Below, piece after piece: positions 35,697-44,581 of a stretch of 64,000 nucleotides of DNA. The stretch is from Saprospira grandis str. Lewin (GTDB taxonomy: Bacteria; Bacteroidota; Bacteroidia; Chitinophagales; Saprospiraceae). A program made the translations under genes and the position numbers. The DNA lies in contig NC_016940.1 in the NCBI RefSeq assembly GCF_000250635.1, positions 3,658,501-3,722,500 on the forward strand, read 5' to 3'. Position 1 is the first letter of the stretch. Every line of letters starts with the position of its first letter. The notes below the pieces were generated by a model. It searched no databases, had not been told where the DNA came from, and saw only the letters and a program-made list of their open reading frames with translations.

Positions 35697-37193
35697 CTAA
35701 AACTGAAAGTAGATAAAAGGCGCCACATCAGCCGATTGAAACTGAAAAATGAGCAGAAGGGCCAACAAAAATATTAAGGCCTGAAAGGCCCAGGGCAGCT
35801 GCCCAAAAAAGTGTTGCATATTCTGCTTGTCCCGATCCGAAAACAAATGCAGCAAAAGGGCCAAGCCCAAAAAGACGACCACAGTAGGCCGCGCCATCCA
35901 GAAAGCTTCCCATTGAGCCAACTGCCAATTCGTAAACAAGCGGCCAATCAATAAATTGCTGCCCTCAAAACTGCCCATCCGAAAATAGACCCAAAGAAAG
36001 GCCACAAAATGAAAGTTGAGCACCCAAGCCAAAACCGCCCAAATTTTGCCCTTGGGCCGATTGCCCCAAAGTTTCCAGGCTTTGTGCAACATCAAGCCCA
36101 AACCATGCATGCCGCCCCAAAATACAAAGGCCCAAGAGGCTCCATGCCAAAACCCACCGACCAACATGGTAATCATCAAAAAGAGGTATTGCTTAAGCGG
36201 CCCCTTGCGGTTGCCCCCCAAGGGAATATAGATATAATCGCGCAACCAAGAAGATAAACTGATGTGCCAACGCCGCCAAAAATCCGTAATATTCAAGGCG
36301 CGATAGGGCCGACGGAAGTTGTCGGGCAACTCAAAACCTAAAAGCAAGGCAAGGCCAATCGCCATATCCGAATAGCCCGAAAAATCCCCATAAATCTGGA
36401 TGGTATAGGCATAAATGCCCAGCAAAGCCTCTAAGGCCGTTTGCCCTTCGGGCTGACTAAAGACCAAATCTACATATTGGCCCAAATAATCCGCTAAAAG
36501 CGCCTTTTTGAGCAAGCCCTTCAGAATAAGGAAAAGTCCAGTACCCAAAAGCGCTTTATTTAAGAAAAAAGCCTTGCTGTTGGCCTCTTCTTCCCGAGCG
36601 GGCCGATAATAAATTTTGCGTCCCAATTGGGGCAGAAAATCAATAGCCCGCACAATAGGCCCCGCGACCAATTGGGGAAAAAAACTGAGGTAAAAGGCAA
36701 AATCAAGCAAAGAAGTCGCTACAGGAATCTTTCCCTGCCGCACATCCACCAAATAACTAATCGTCTGAAAGGTGAAAAAGGAAATGCCTACGGGCAAGAC
36801 CAGATTGTCAATCAAAGGATAATCTAAGCCTAAGCCATTGAGGTTGCCAATAAAAAAATTGGCGTACTTATAATAGAGCAAAAAGCTAAGATTGACCAAA
36901 ATGCCCAGGCTTAAGAGTGCTGGCGGCGATTTTTCCTCCTCTTTAGGTGGAAGTATTTGGGCAAAAAAGAAATTGAAGAGGATACAAAAGAGCAGCAAGA
37001 AGAGAAAGCCCCCACTAGAAATATAGTAGAACAGCAGACTAAAGGCCGTCAAATAGGCTAAGCGAGCCGTTTTATGGCCAACCACCAAGCCATAGGCCGC
37101 AAATAAAAGGCTGAAAAAGAAGAGAAAACGGCCGCTATTAAAGATAAAGGGCATATTCTCCTGATAGGTCAGCAGGTCTAAGAGCGCTTGCAT
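35697..37193 (-). CDS. MBOAT-family O-acyltransferase (AlgI/DltB-like)
   Basis: A 498-residue protein with about 11 membrane helices. The MBOAT signature is present: DFWRRWHISLSSWLRDYIYIPLGGNRKG, then the helix with the catalytic His in LVGGFWHGASWAFVFWGGMHG (near residue 360). Related AlgI and PatA proteins move acyl groups across the inner membrane to acylate a polysaccharide or cell-wall polymer. It lies 5 bp after an SGNH-type partner gene, as in alginate or peptidoglycan O-acetylation pairs. The acceptor is unknown. Confidence 0.92.
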   Translation of the reverse strand: MQALLDLLTYQENMPFIFNSGRFLFFFSLLFAAYGLVVGHKTARLAYLTAFSLLFYYISSGGFLFLLLFCILFNFFFAQILPPKEEEKSPPALLSLGILVNLSFLLYYKYANFFIGNLNGLGLDYPLIDNLVLPVGISFFTFQTISYLVDVRQGKIPVATSLLDFAFYLSFFPQLVAGPIVRAIDFLPQLGRKIYYRPAREEEANSKAFFLNKALLGTGLFLILKGLLKKALLADYLGQYVDLVFSQPEGQTALEALLGIYAYTIQIYGDFSGYSDMAIGLALLLGFELPDNFRRPYRALNITDFWRRWHISLSSWLRDYIYIPLGGNRKGPLKQYLFLMITMLVGGFWHGASWAFVFWGGMHGLGLMLHKAWKLWGNRPKGKIWAVLAWVLNFHFVAFLWVYFRMGSFEGSNLLIGRLFTNWQLAQWEAFWMARPTVVVFLGLALLLHLFSDRDKQNMQHFFGQLPWAFQALIFLLALLLIFQFQSADVAPFIYFQF

Positions 37194-37198
37194 CTCGC

Positions 37199-38068
37199 TT
37201 ATTTGTTGAGTTCTAGAATACGAACCGAATGCCCCAATGCCCGCTCTGGTAATAGGCTATCTAATTCGGTTTTTACATAGGTTCTTCGTTCTGATTTGGT
37301 CAAGGGCGGCCAAATCCAGCAGTGATTTTTATAGGCACTTTGCTCGGCAAACCATTTTAAATAGGCCTTGGCCCAAATGACACTAGCCTTTCGAGTGGGA
37401 TGCGCCCCATCGCTTTTGCGGGCCAACTGATCGCGCAACTCAATAGAAGGGTAGTAGCAGCTATCGCCAATTTCTTCTTTCAAAATCTGGTTAAAGCCAT
37501 TATCCTCTTTCCAGTTGGGCGGGCCAATCCAAATAAAGGGAATTCCCTTGGCCTGCGCCTTGATGTCTTTGATATAAGGCCGCCGATCTTCTATATTTCT
37601 AAAGAGGGTTTCATTTCCCCCCACCGAAAAGAAAATAATATCGGGCTGATAGTCTTTGATTAACTCCTTGAGCTTTTTCTTTTTGCTCCATTGGGTCGTA
37701 TGCGAGCCATACCAAATACAGCTAATGATTTGATGTCCATGAGCCCTAGCTTCCTTTTTGATCGTTGCCTTAAAATGCTCAATCATCGAATCGCCAGCCA
37801 ATAAGATATATTTTGAGCTGCTATCTTGCTGACTTTTGGCCGCCGTTTTATCTTCTTTTTGCTCCTCCTCTTGTTCCAAACTATCGTTTTTTGACCGAGA
37901 GTCGGGAATATTTACTTGCTCTTCTACTTCTTCATCTTGCAGCCAGGCTCTTAGGCCAGGCGCATCAAATGAAATGCTCCAACTTGGCGGCAGTTCTATT
38001 TTGGCCAAGGCAAAAAGGCCCAGCCAAAGCAAAATCAAGATGCCCAAAATTTGCCAATAATACCGCAT
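37199..38068 (-). CDS. Membrane-anchored SGNH-hydrolase-like acyltransferase partner
   Basis: A 289-residue protein with one N-terminal membrane helix (about 5-25) and an acidic, Gln/Lys-rich linker, then an SGNH domain. Block I is LLAGDSMIEHF (Ser94), block III is FSVGGNETLF (Asn152), and block V is SDGAHPT (Asp220, His223), so the catalytic triad is complete. Proteins of this kind beside MBOAT genes (AlgJ/AlgX, PatB) complete the acyl transfer in the periplasm. It lies 1 bp after gpsA and 5 bp before the MBOAT gene. Confidence 0.87.
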   Translation of the reverse strand: MRYYWQILGILILLWLGLFALAKIELPPSWSISFDAPGLRAWLQDEEVEEQVNIPDSRSKNDSLEQEEEQKEDKTAAKSQQDSSSKYILLAGDSMIEHFKATIKKEARAHGHQIISCIWYGSHTTQWSKKKKLKELIKDYQPDIIFFSVGGNETLFRNIEDRRPYIKDIKAQAKGIPFIWIGPPNWKEDNGFNQILKEEIGDSCYYPSIELRDQLARKSDGAHPTRKASVIWAKAYLKWFAEQSAYKNHCWIWPPLTKSERRTYVKTELDSLLPERALGHSVRILELNK

Positions 38069-38069
38069 C

Positions 38070-39116
38070 CTACAAAAAGTCTACATCTACCGCATAAGGG
38101 TAGGTCATGAGAAAATGAATGGCCCGCTCTAGCTCCATCCCCTTAAACACCACCCGATGCACAATTTCAAAAATGGGGCTATTGATTTCTAGGGCCTGAC
38201 AAAGCTGGTTGATAATCTCCAAGGTCCGAAACCCCTCTACCATATCGCCATCTGCGCCCACAATTTCTCGCATGGGCGTTCCTTGGGCCAAAGCCACTCC
38301 CGCCTTATAATTTCGACTTTTGGTCGAAGAGGCGGTGGCAATCAAGTCGCCAATTCCGGCCACACCCAAAAAGGCTTTTACATCAGCCCCCATGGCTTTG
38401 CCAATATGAATCATCTCCGAAAGTCCACGAGTGACCAATAAGGCCCAAATGTTCATGCCTAGTCCCTTTCCGCCCAAAAGTCCAGCCGCCAAAGCGACCA
38501 CATTTTTTAAGGCACCCGCTAGCTCGGCGCCCAAAATATCATGGGTGCCATAAACCTGAAAACGAGGGCTGCGCAAGGCCGCCTGTCCCATCTTAATGAC
38601 TTCGGTATATTTGCTGGCAATGAGGGTAGCCGCTGGCTGATGTTCCTGAATTTCGGAGGCCAGGTTAGGGCCAGAAAGGCAGCCCACCCGACAAGCCAAA
38701 CTCTCCAGTTCAATCAACTGGCTCATGGTTTTAATATGCTCAGGCTTGATTTTTCCTTCCTTAGGTGCCAAAGAACTATCCAAACCCTTGGTGGCATGAA
38801 TCAAAAAGTGTTGCGGATTGAGCAAGGGGCCCAATTGCTGCATCATATTTCTAAAGCCCTTAGAGGGAACCACCGGAAAAATGAGCTGGCAATCCTTGGC
38901 GACTTCTTCCAAAGAGGTCGTTACCCTAATTTTGGGCGAAAGCTGGGCATATTCCCCTTTTCGAGCCTGCATTTTCGCCTTATTTTCCTCTCTGCGGGTA
39001 TAAATCAGAATATCCTCCACATTTTCAGCCAGCAAACCCGCTATGGTTAGGCCAAAACTACCGGCCCCCACTACACCTACGGCCTGCTTAATCTGTATTT
39101 TTTGATACTTACTCAC
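38070..39116 (-). CDS. gpsA: Glycerol-3-phosphate dehydrogenase [NAD(P)+]
   Basis: A 348-residue cytoplasmic enzyme that makes sn-glycerol 3-phosphate from DHAP for phospholipid synthesis. The N-terminal Rossmann motif is GVVGAGSFGLTIAGLL. Further family blocks are FLIHATKGLD, CLSGPNLASEI, the catalytic Lys in LAGALKNVVALAAGLLGG, and GVAGIGDLIATASSTKSRNY. It heads an operon with SGNH and MBOAT genes, an uncommon pairing that links it to envelope polymer modification. Confidence 0.95.
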   Translation of the reverse strand: MSKYQKIQIKQAVGVVGAGSFGLTIAGLLAENVEDILIYTRREENKAKMQARKGEYAQLSPKIRVTTSLEEVAKDCQLIFPVVPSKGFRNMMQQLGPLLNPQHFLIHATKGLDSSLAPKEGKIKPEHIKTMSQLIELESLACRVGCLSGPNLASEIQEHQPAATLIASKYTEVIKMGQAALRSPRFQVYGTHDILGAELAGALKNVVALAAGLLGGKGLGMNIWALLVTRGLSEMIHIGKAMGADVKAFLGVAGIGDLIATASSTKSRNYKAGVALAQGTPMREIVGADGDMVEGFRTLEIINQLCQALEINSPIFEIVHRVVFKGMELERAIHFLMTYPYAVDVDFL

Positions 39117-39531
39117 GAGTATTTATTTTTTCTGCTGTTTTTGGGGCTGCCCCTTCCGCTGGCTTGAAAGCCAGCGCAAAGCGGTATCGCTTTGCGAAGA
39201 TATACAAAATGAGGGTTGAAACCCTCATGAATTATCGGTCGGGTCGGGCTGGGTACTCCCGTTGGTCGTCGAACTGGCGCCCCTTCGGGGCTGGTTGTCG
39301 CAGCTCGCAGGTCTGCTCGGCCCTGCGGCGGCTTTGCCGCCTGGGTCTGGCCTGCGGCCACTGCTGTCCATCCCTCAGCCGATGCGGCGATTCCGCCGCC
39401 AAAGGCATTTTTATGATATAGCGGCTAAAGCCGCTACTTGGACCAAAAGCCCCTTTTCTTAGGGGCAAAGAAAAGCCATTTTCTGGCAACTTAGACAGAA
39501 AATGGCTGAATATTCTTTTTGAGGCCCTTAT
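39117..39531. repeat. Gene-free stretch: family A copy 14
   Basis: The copy spans about 39138-39398 in plus orientation, with its head 22 bp from the gpsA start. The variable palindrome is GGCGGC-TTT-GCCGCC and a nested module carries CCCCTTCGGGG. A GAGGGTTGAAACCCTC unit of family B is inserted near 39211-39226. No gene is supported. Confidence 0.85.
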
Positions 39532-40167
39532 TTAATCTTCTTCCTCATCTTGGCGCTCCAACTGAAAGCCCGTTTGGCGGAAGGCATAATCTAGGGCATC
39601 TTTCATGCTGCCCGTCGTCTTCAATTTGTCAATGTCAATGCCTAGGTCCACAATAGTTTGAGAAACCGCAGGCGTAATACCCGACAAAATAGAGCGGCAA
39701 CCCATCAAGCGAGTCGCTTTGGCAATTTTAATAAAATGATTGGCCACGAAAGTATCTACTACGGTCACCCCAGAAATATCTAAGATGAAAATTTTGGCCT
39801 GACTACGGGCAATTTCATGCAAAACCGTATGCAGTACATCCTCCGCCCGCTTAGCATCCATAAAACCAACCAAAGGAAGTAACAAAATACCCTCCCAAAG
39901 CTGGGCAATAGGCGTCGACATCTCGAGTAGCGCACCTTCCTGCTCACGGGTCAAACGCTCTAGCTCTTCATTCTGAGACTCTAGCTCAGAACGACTAACT
40001 ACAGAAGATTCTAGTTCCTCTGCTAACATATTGATACCTAGAGCAATTGTGTTTAGTGGGTTGTCAGACTCATCAACTAGGGCCTTTTGTGAAAAGTCAA
40101 GGCCAGCCATTCCACTAATGACTTCAATGAGGTTATTTAAGCGATCTTCATCGTTAAGAAAGTCCAT
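39532..40167 (-). CDS. RsbR-type STAS-domain regulator
   Basis: A 211-residue cytoplasmic protein. Residues 1-60 resemble the N-terminal segment found before sensor domains in many Bacteroidota (GMAGLDFSQKAL, NTIALGINMLAEELESSV). A short coiled coil follows, then an RsbR-like STAS domain from STPIAQLWEGILLLPLVG. The two phosphorylation-site positions of RsbR (Thr in DITG and in TGI) are Ser132 in DISGVTVVDT and Ser162 in LSGITPAVSQ. RsbR proteins form stressosomes that release an RsbT-type kinase on stress. No RsbS or RsbT is seen here; two further small STAS-like genes lie upstream. Confidence 0.85.
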   Translation of the reverse strand: MDFLNDEDRLNNLIEVISGMAGLDFSQKALVDESDNPLNTIALGINMLAEELESSVVSRSELESQNEELERLTREQEGALLEMSTPIAQLWEGILLLPLVGFMDAKRAEDVLHTVLHEIARSQAKIFILDISGVTVVDTFVANHFIKIAKATRLMGCRSILSGITPAVSQTIVDLGIDIDKLKTTGSMKDALDYAFRQTGFQLERQDEEED

Positions 40168-40251
40168 CTTTATGTTGTTTTATGGCCAGAAGGCCCTTGT
40201 AAAACCCAAGGTAACAAAACTAAATAAAAAATGCTAAATTTTTATACTCCT

Positions 40252-40662
40252 TTAGAGCTGTTTTAACCAGTCAATCGCTTTTTCTTCATTGGTGAAAAGC
40301 CTAGTTTCTTGATCTCCTTTTAAGGTGCCTAAGACAAAATTACCAAGCATTTTAGAAAGTTGGCTAGAGGTAATTAGTGCAGTACCTTTAATATAAGGAG
40401 AGAAGCTTTTTGCTTCTGCACTACGCATATACTCTCTAGTCTCTTTAGCAATTCTCCGCACTTTAGAAAAATCGACAAGTATTTTTAAGGGCCTGTTTTC
40501 TTGAATAGACAGCTCTTTCAAATAGAGATAACTGCTTTTCATATGCTCTAATTCTAAGGGAACATTTTCTTGTTCTGAATTTAAGTATATGAAATTATCG
40601 GATGTTCTATAGTACTTTGTTGGGCCAATAGTTTTGAGTAGTTCTAGCTGTTCGTTGTTCAT
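40252..40662 (-). CDS. SpoIIAA/STAS-like small protein, paralogue 1
   Basis: A 136-residue protein related along its full length to the next gene upstream. Shared features are the start (LLKTIGPTKYY), a central beta strand LKILVDFSKV, a helix after it (AKETREYMRS) and the identical ending EEKAIDWLKQL. The alternation of strand and helix and the DFS turn are like SpoIIAA-type STAS folds used in Bacteroidota signalling. Function unknown; it probably works with the RsbR-type protein next to it. Confidence 0.72.
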   Translation of the reverse strand: MNNEQLELLKTIGPTKYYRTSDNFIYLNSEQENVPLELEHMKSSYLYLKELSIQENRPLKILVDFSKVRRIAKETREYMRSAEAKSFSPYIKGTALITSSQLSKMLGNFVLGTLKGDQETRLFTNEEKAIDWLKQL

Positions 40663-40749
40663 CAGACTTTTTAGTATTGTTCAAGGGCCAAAACTAATGA
40701 AACGATTTTATTAGAAGAATGAACTAGCTGTTAATTTTAGACTAATCCT

Positions 40750-41157
40750 TTAAAGCTGTTTTAGCCAGTCAATCGCTTTTTCCTCAGTAGCAAAGAGCTT
40801 TATTACTTGTCCTGTAACTAAAGTCAAAAGAAGATTCCCTAATAACCTAGATAAACTATTAGAGATCACAAGCGCTGTAGCTTTGCTGTTTTCGTGAAAT
40901 TGACTTACTTCTTTAGAACGAAGATGTTTGCGCACCTCTATAGGTAAAGAGGGCATTTGGTGCAAATTGACAAGTACTAAAAGTGCTTGTCCCTGAATTT
41001 TGGCTTGCTCCTCTAATAAAAGTAAACTTTCATCAATGTCTTTTACTGTTAAGCTTTTTTTTGACGCGTCAAATTTGGCATAAATAATTTTATCTGGCCG
41101 CAGATAGTAATCTATAGGCCCAATAGATTTTAGACGGATGAGTTCTTCTGTCATCAT
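40750..41157 (-). CDS. SpoIIAA/STAS-like small protein, paralogue 2
   Basis: I place the start at 41157 (MMTEELIRLKSIGPIDYYL), which aligns with the paralogue; the frame is open to 41235 but that extension has no counterpart. About 135 residues. It shares LKSIGPxxYY, a strand ALLVLVNLHQ and the ending EEKAIDWLKQL with the gene downstream. The two are about 87 bp apart, so they are a tandem duplication on the same strand as the STAS gene. Confidence 0.72.
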   Translation of the reverse strand: MMTEELIRLKSIGPIDYYLRPDKIIYAKFDASKKSLTVKDIDESLLLLEEQAKIQGQALLVLVNLHQMPSLPIEVRKHLRSKEVSQFHENSKATALVISNSLSRLLGNLLLTLVTGQVIKLFATEEKAIDWLKQL

Positions 41158-41233
41158 AATTATTTGGGGATTGATGTTCTTTCCGCTAATGTACATTTTT
41201 TTAAATAAAAAAAAATAGTATTTGTTGCCAAGC

Positions 41234-41274
41234 ATAAAAAAAAGCTCAAAACTATTGCTTCGAGCCTTTTTAGA
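41234..41274 (-). terminator. Terminator-like hairpin
   Basis: Minus strand: GGCTCGAAGC and GTTTTGAGC pair with two mismatches, then TTTTTTTT. It lies between the repeat after the fucose operon and the STAS genes. Confidence 0.5.
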
Positions 41275-41309
41275 CCATAAAGTTTAATATTTCCTTAAGC
41301 TTTTGCGAA

Positions 41310-41611
41310 GGCCGACCGAAGGGAGGCCTGGCCTAGCGATGTGTAGGGGTGGCCGAAGGCCAGACCGAGCTTTTTGAGCAAAGCGAAAAAAGCGAAGGGC
41401 CGAGCAGACCTGCGAGCCCCGAAACGTAGCGCCGACGACCGAAGGGAGGCGGAGGCCCCAAAACATCTGCGAGCCCCGACAACCAGCCCCTATAGGGGCG
41501 CCAGTTCGACGACCAAAGGGAGTAAACGTAGCGCCGCAAGGCGTAGCCGCAGCGACAACAAGCCCTTTAGGGCGCAGTTCGATGACCAAAGGGAGTAACG
41601 CCCCAAAACAA
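41310..41611 (-). repeat. Family A repeat, copy 15, with several nested modules
   Basis: Minus orientation, head about 20 bp from the fcl stop. The variable palindrome has GCTTTTT / AAAAAGC arms around GAGCAAAGCG. Two nested modules carry GCCCCTATAGGGGC and GCCCTTTAGGGC, and three head-type blocks are present. Confidence 0.88.
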
Positions 41612-41632
41612 CAACAAGAAACAGCGGCCAAA

Positions 41633-42538
41633 TTACTTTCTGATCTGCGGATAATTTTCTTCAAACCAGCTAATCGTTTTCTTTAGGCCCTCATAAACGG
41701 GCGTAAATTGAAAGTTGGGCAGCAGCGACCGAATTTTACTGTTATCGCTGGGTTTACGAAACTGCCCATCGGGCTTGTCGCTTTGCCAAATGAGCTTGCC
41801 CTTAAAGTTTAAGAGCTCGACAATCATTTCGACCATTTCTTTGATAGAGACCTCCTCTGAAGTAGAGAAAATCAAAGGTTCGGCTTCGGTATAATTGCTG
41901 ACCGCCCAGTCACTAAGTTGCGCCACATCTTCTGAAAAAATGAACTCTCTGAGCGGTTTGCCCGATCCCCAAACCGATAAATCCTCGCCTTTTTCACGGG
42001 CCAAAAAGCAGCGATGAATGAGGGCAGGCACCACATGTCCATTCTCCAAATCAAAGAGGTCGTTGGGCCCATAAATATTGGTGGGAATGACCGAAATATA
42101 CTCCAAACCATACTGCTCCCGATAGGCCTGCAATTGCACATCGACCATGCGTTTGGCATAGGCGTAGGCATCATTGGAGCGGTGTGGGGGACCCAAATGG
42201 ATCTTTTGCGGATCGAGAGGATAACTCACTTGGTCGGGAAACACACAGGTGGACAAAAAGGCCAGCAATCGCTTGGTTCCATGCAGTCGAGCGGCCTCAA
42301 TAACATGGGTGTTCATCAAAACATTTTCTCGAAAGAAATCTCCTTTTTGATGCATATTGGCCCAAACTCCACCCACCTTAGCGGCGGTATGAATGACCTC
42401 CTCGGGCTTTTCTTTTTCAAAAAAGGCATTAACGGCCTGCCAATCGCCCAAATTGCAATCTTTGCGGCCAATTTTTAGGTCGGCCGGAATAGCAGAACCC
42501 ACCATGCCCGTGCCGCCAGTCACTAATCGTTTTGCCAT
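41633..42538 (-). CDS. fcl: GDP-L-fucose synthase
   Basis: A 301-residue extended short-chain dehydrogenase that converts GDP-4-keto-6-deoxymannose to GDP-L-fucose with NADPH. Motifs: VTGGTGMVGSAI at the N-terminus, the FLSTCVFPD strand, and the catalytic YAYAKRM (YxxxK). The stretch IPTNIYGPNDLFDLENGHVVPA is typical of Fcl. It lies 3 bp after gmd, which makes its substrate, so the pathway is complete. Confidence 0.94.
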   Translation of the reverse strand: MAKRLVTGGTGMVGSAIPADLKIGRKDCNLGDWQAVNAFFEKEKPEEVIHTAAKVGGVWANMHQKGDFFRENVLMNTHVIEAARLHGTKRLLAFLSTCVFPDQVSYPLDPQKIHLGPPHRSNDAYAYAKRMVDVQLQAYREQYGLEYISVIPTNIYGPNDLFDLENGHVVPALIHRCFLAREKGEDLSVWGSGKPLREFIFSEDVAQLSDWAVSNYTEAEPLIFSTSEEVSIKEMVEMIVELLNFKGKLIWQSDKPDGQFRKPSDNSKIRSLLPNFQFTPVYEGLKKTISWFEENYPQIRK

Positions 42539-42541
42539 AAC

Positions 42542-43537
42542 TTAACTGCGGATATTAGGATTTTTCTCATAGAAATCAAACCAGTGATCGACCATCTCGT
42601 CCATCATCTGCTCAAAGCTATATTCGGGGGTCCAGCCGAGCAATTCTTTAGCTTTGCCAGCATCTCCTTTTAGGTCGTGCAATTCTTCGGGGCGGAAATA
42701 GCGCTCAGAAGTCGTCAGCTGCGTCTCGGTATCCAACCCTAAGCGATCAAAAACATAATCGACTAGATATTGGACCGAATGCGAAATGCCCGTAGCGCAA
42801 ACAAAATCATCGGCCTGCTCATGCTGCAAAATCATCCACATAGCGCGCACATAATCCTTGGCATGTCCCCAATCTCGGGTAGCCTGCGTATTGCCCAAGA
42901 CCAATTTATCGGTATAGCCCAATTTGATGCGTACCGCTTCTTTAGCTACTTTATTTGTTACAAAATTAACTCCTCGTCTAGGTGACTCATGATTAAAGAG
43001 AATGCCATTAGAGATATACATTTTGTAAGAGTTGCGATAATTGCGGCAGATATTATAAGAGAACACCTTGGCACATCCATAAGGCGAAACTGGGTTCATG
43101 GGCGTTGTTTCTCTTTGGTAGCCATCGGCATCGATATTATTGCCAAACATCTCCGAAGAGCTTGCTTGATAGATGCGGGCATCGGGGCAAGTTAGGCGGA
43201 CGGCCTCCAGCAAATTCAGGGTACCCATACCCGTCACCTGAGCCGTATAAATAGGCTGGTCAAAGCTAATGCGAACATGAGATTGGGCGGCCAAATTATA
43301 GATTTCGCAGGGCTGGGCCTTTTGCAAAACCTGAATCAACGAGGCCATATCGAGCATATCGGCATAAGCCAATTTTAGGCGCTCGTGTCCATAAATATCA
43401 TTGAGGCGATAGGTTTGGTTTTCGGCAACAGAATTTCGTTTGAGGATTCCCCAAACTTCATAACCTTTATCAAGGAGAAACTCGGCCAAATAAGAGCCGT
43501 CTTGTCCGTTAATACCCGTAATTAATGCTTTTTTCAT
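42542..43537 (-). CDS. gmd: GDP-mannose 4,6-dehydratase
   Basis: A 331-residue NADP-dependent dehydratase producing GDP-4-keto-6-deoxy-D-mannose. Visible: ALITGINGQDGSYLAEFLL (coenzyme loop), IYQASSSEMFGN, the catalytic YGCAKVFSYN (YxxxK), NHESPRRGVNFVT and NTQATRDWGHAKDYVRAMW. Somewhat shorter than the ~370-residue E. coli protein. It supplies fcl for fucosylated surface glycan. Confidence 0.95.
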   Translation of the reverse strand: MKKALITGINGQDGSYLAEFLLDKGYEVWGILKRNSVAENQTYRLNDIYGHERLKLAYADMLDMASLIQVLQKAQPCEIYNLAAQSHVRISFDQPIYTAQVTGMGTLNLLEAVRLTCPDARIYQASSSEMFGNNIDADGYQRETTPMNPVSPYGCAKVFSYNICRNYRNSYKMYISNGILFNHESPRRGVNFVTNKVAKEAVRIKLGYTDKLVLGNTQATRDWGHAKDYVRAMWMILQHEQADDFVCATGISHSVQYLVDYVFDRLGLDTETQLTTSERYFRPEELHDLKGDAGKAKELLGWTPEYSFEQMMDEMVDHWFDFYEKNPNIRS

Positions 43538-43554
43538 GAGACGCTAACTTAACT

Positions 43555-44310
43555 TTAGTGTGAAATTTTACCTCTTTTGATGGCCTGCCCAAAGATTTGA
43601 ACATGCTCCCAAAGGGTGGGGAAGAGGCCAAAATGCTGGCGAAGAATATGGAATCGCTCAATCAGAGAAGCTCTGCGGTTTCTGGCCGAGAGTCCCCCTT
43701 TGAGAAAGGAACAAAGCACCGTTTCGGTATCTCGAAAGCTTTTGGCTTGTTGGAGCGTACGGATCGACCAATCGAGATCGGCCACTAGGCCATAATCCTC
43801 AAAGCGGTAATCGGTCCAAATATCTTTATGCGGAAACATCGCCTGATGGCAAATCACCATCCCATTCCGAAAGCTTTTCCAGCTCAACTCCTCTGGGGAG
43901 GGATGCTGTTTATGCCAAGGAATTTCGGTCCCGGCTTCATCCAGTACTTTCACTCGGCCATAGACAAAATCTTCATTTTGTCCAGCCGCAAAAGCTTGGC
44001 TGAGGGTAGTGGGTTCTAGGGCCAGATCGCCAGCATGCAAAAACCAGACATAATCGCCAGTGGCGTGTTTCATGCCCTTATTCATGGCATCATAATTATT
44101 TTTGTCTGGCTCCGAGAGCAAAAAATCCACCTGCTCCCCATATTGCTCTACAATCTTCAGCGTATTATCCTTACTGCCCCCATCAATAATGAGGTATTCC
44201 ATATTGGGATAATCCTGCGCCGCCACCGATTCCATGGTTTGGGCCAAAACCGCTTCGCAATTATAAGCTACGGTAACAATAGATATTTTGGGTAGTTCCT
44301 TCTTTTCCAA
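43555..44310 (-). CDS. Family 2 glycosyltransferase (WcaA-like)
   Basis: A 251-residue cytoplasmic GT-A fold enzyme. The start SIVTVAYNCEAVLAQTMESV, YLIIDGGSKDNT and the nucleotide-binding WFLHAGDL are the WcaA-like GT2 pattern; the usual DxD is the AGD position here. It heads an operon with gmd (17 bp) and fcl, so it may add fucose or a neighbouring sugar to an exopolysaccharide or glycoprotein. Confidence 0.88.
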   Translation of the reverse strand: MEKKELPKISIVTVAYNCEAVLAQTMESVAAQDYPNMEYLIIDGGSKDNTLKIVEQYGEQVDFLLSEPDKNNYDAMNKGMKHATGDYVWFLHAGDLALEPTTLSQAFAAGQNEDFVYGRVKVLDEAGTEIPWHKQHPSPEELSWKSFRNGMVICHQAMFPHKDIWTDYRFEDYGLVADLDWSIRTLQQAKSFRDTETVLCSFLKGGLSARNRRASLIERFHILRQHFGLFPTLWEHVQIFGQAIKRGKISH

Positions 44311-44398
44311 ATGTTCGCTGTATTAGATTCTCGCAAATGTAAGAAGCCCTAAGCATAAGTAGGGGAGAAATGCCTAAAATATTTTGTGGGGGAGGGAT

Positions 44399-44512
44399 TT
44401 GGGGCGTTACTCTCTTCGGTCATCGAGGACAGACAAAAGTCCTTGTTGTTGCAGTTTATTGTTATTTAGGGGCCTCCGTCTCGCTTCGCTCGTCGGCGCT
44501 ATGCGCCTACCC
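44399..44512 (+). repeat. Family A repeat, partial copy 16
   Basis: Only the nested module (GTTACTC..GTCATCGAGGAC, palindrome remnant GGAC..GTCC) and a second head (GGGGCCTCCGTCTCGC) remain. The copy ends just before the IS3 element, whose insertion may have removed the rest. Confidence 0.65.
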
Positions 44513-44581
44513 CAATGCTTAAACAGAAAGTCCCTTAGTTTAAGGTGGAGGTTCTTCAGGGAGGGGAGCTAGCTCCCCTCC

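Noticed and set aside
41158-41235. Longer N-terminus for the second small STAS-like protein
   Set aside because: The extension has no counterpart in the paralogue, and the start at 41157 aligns with it.
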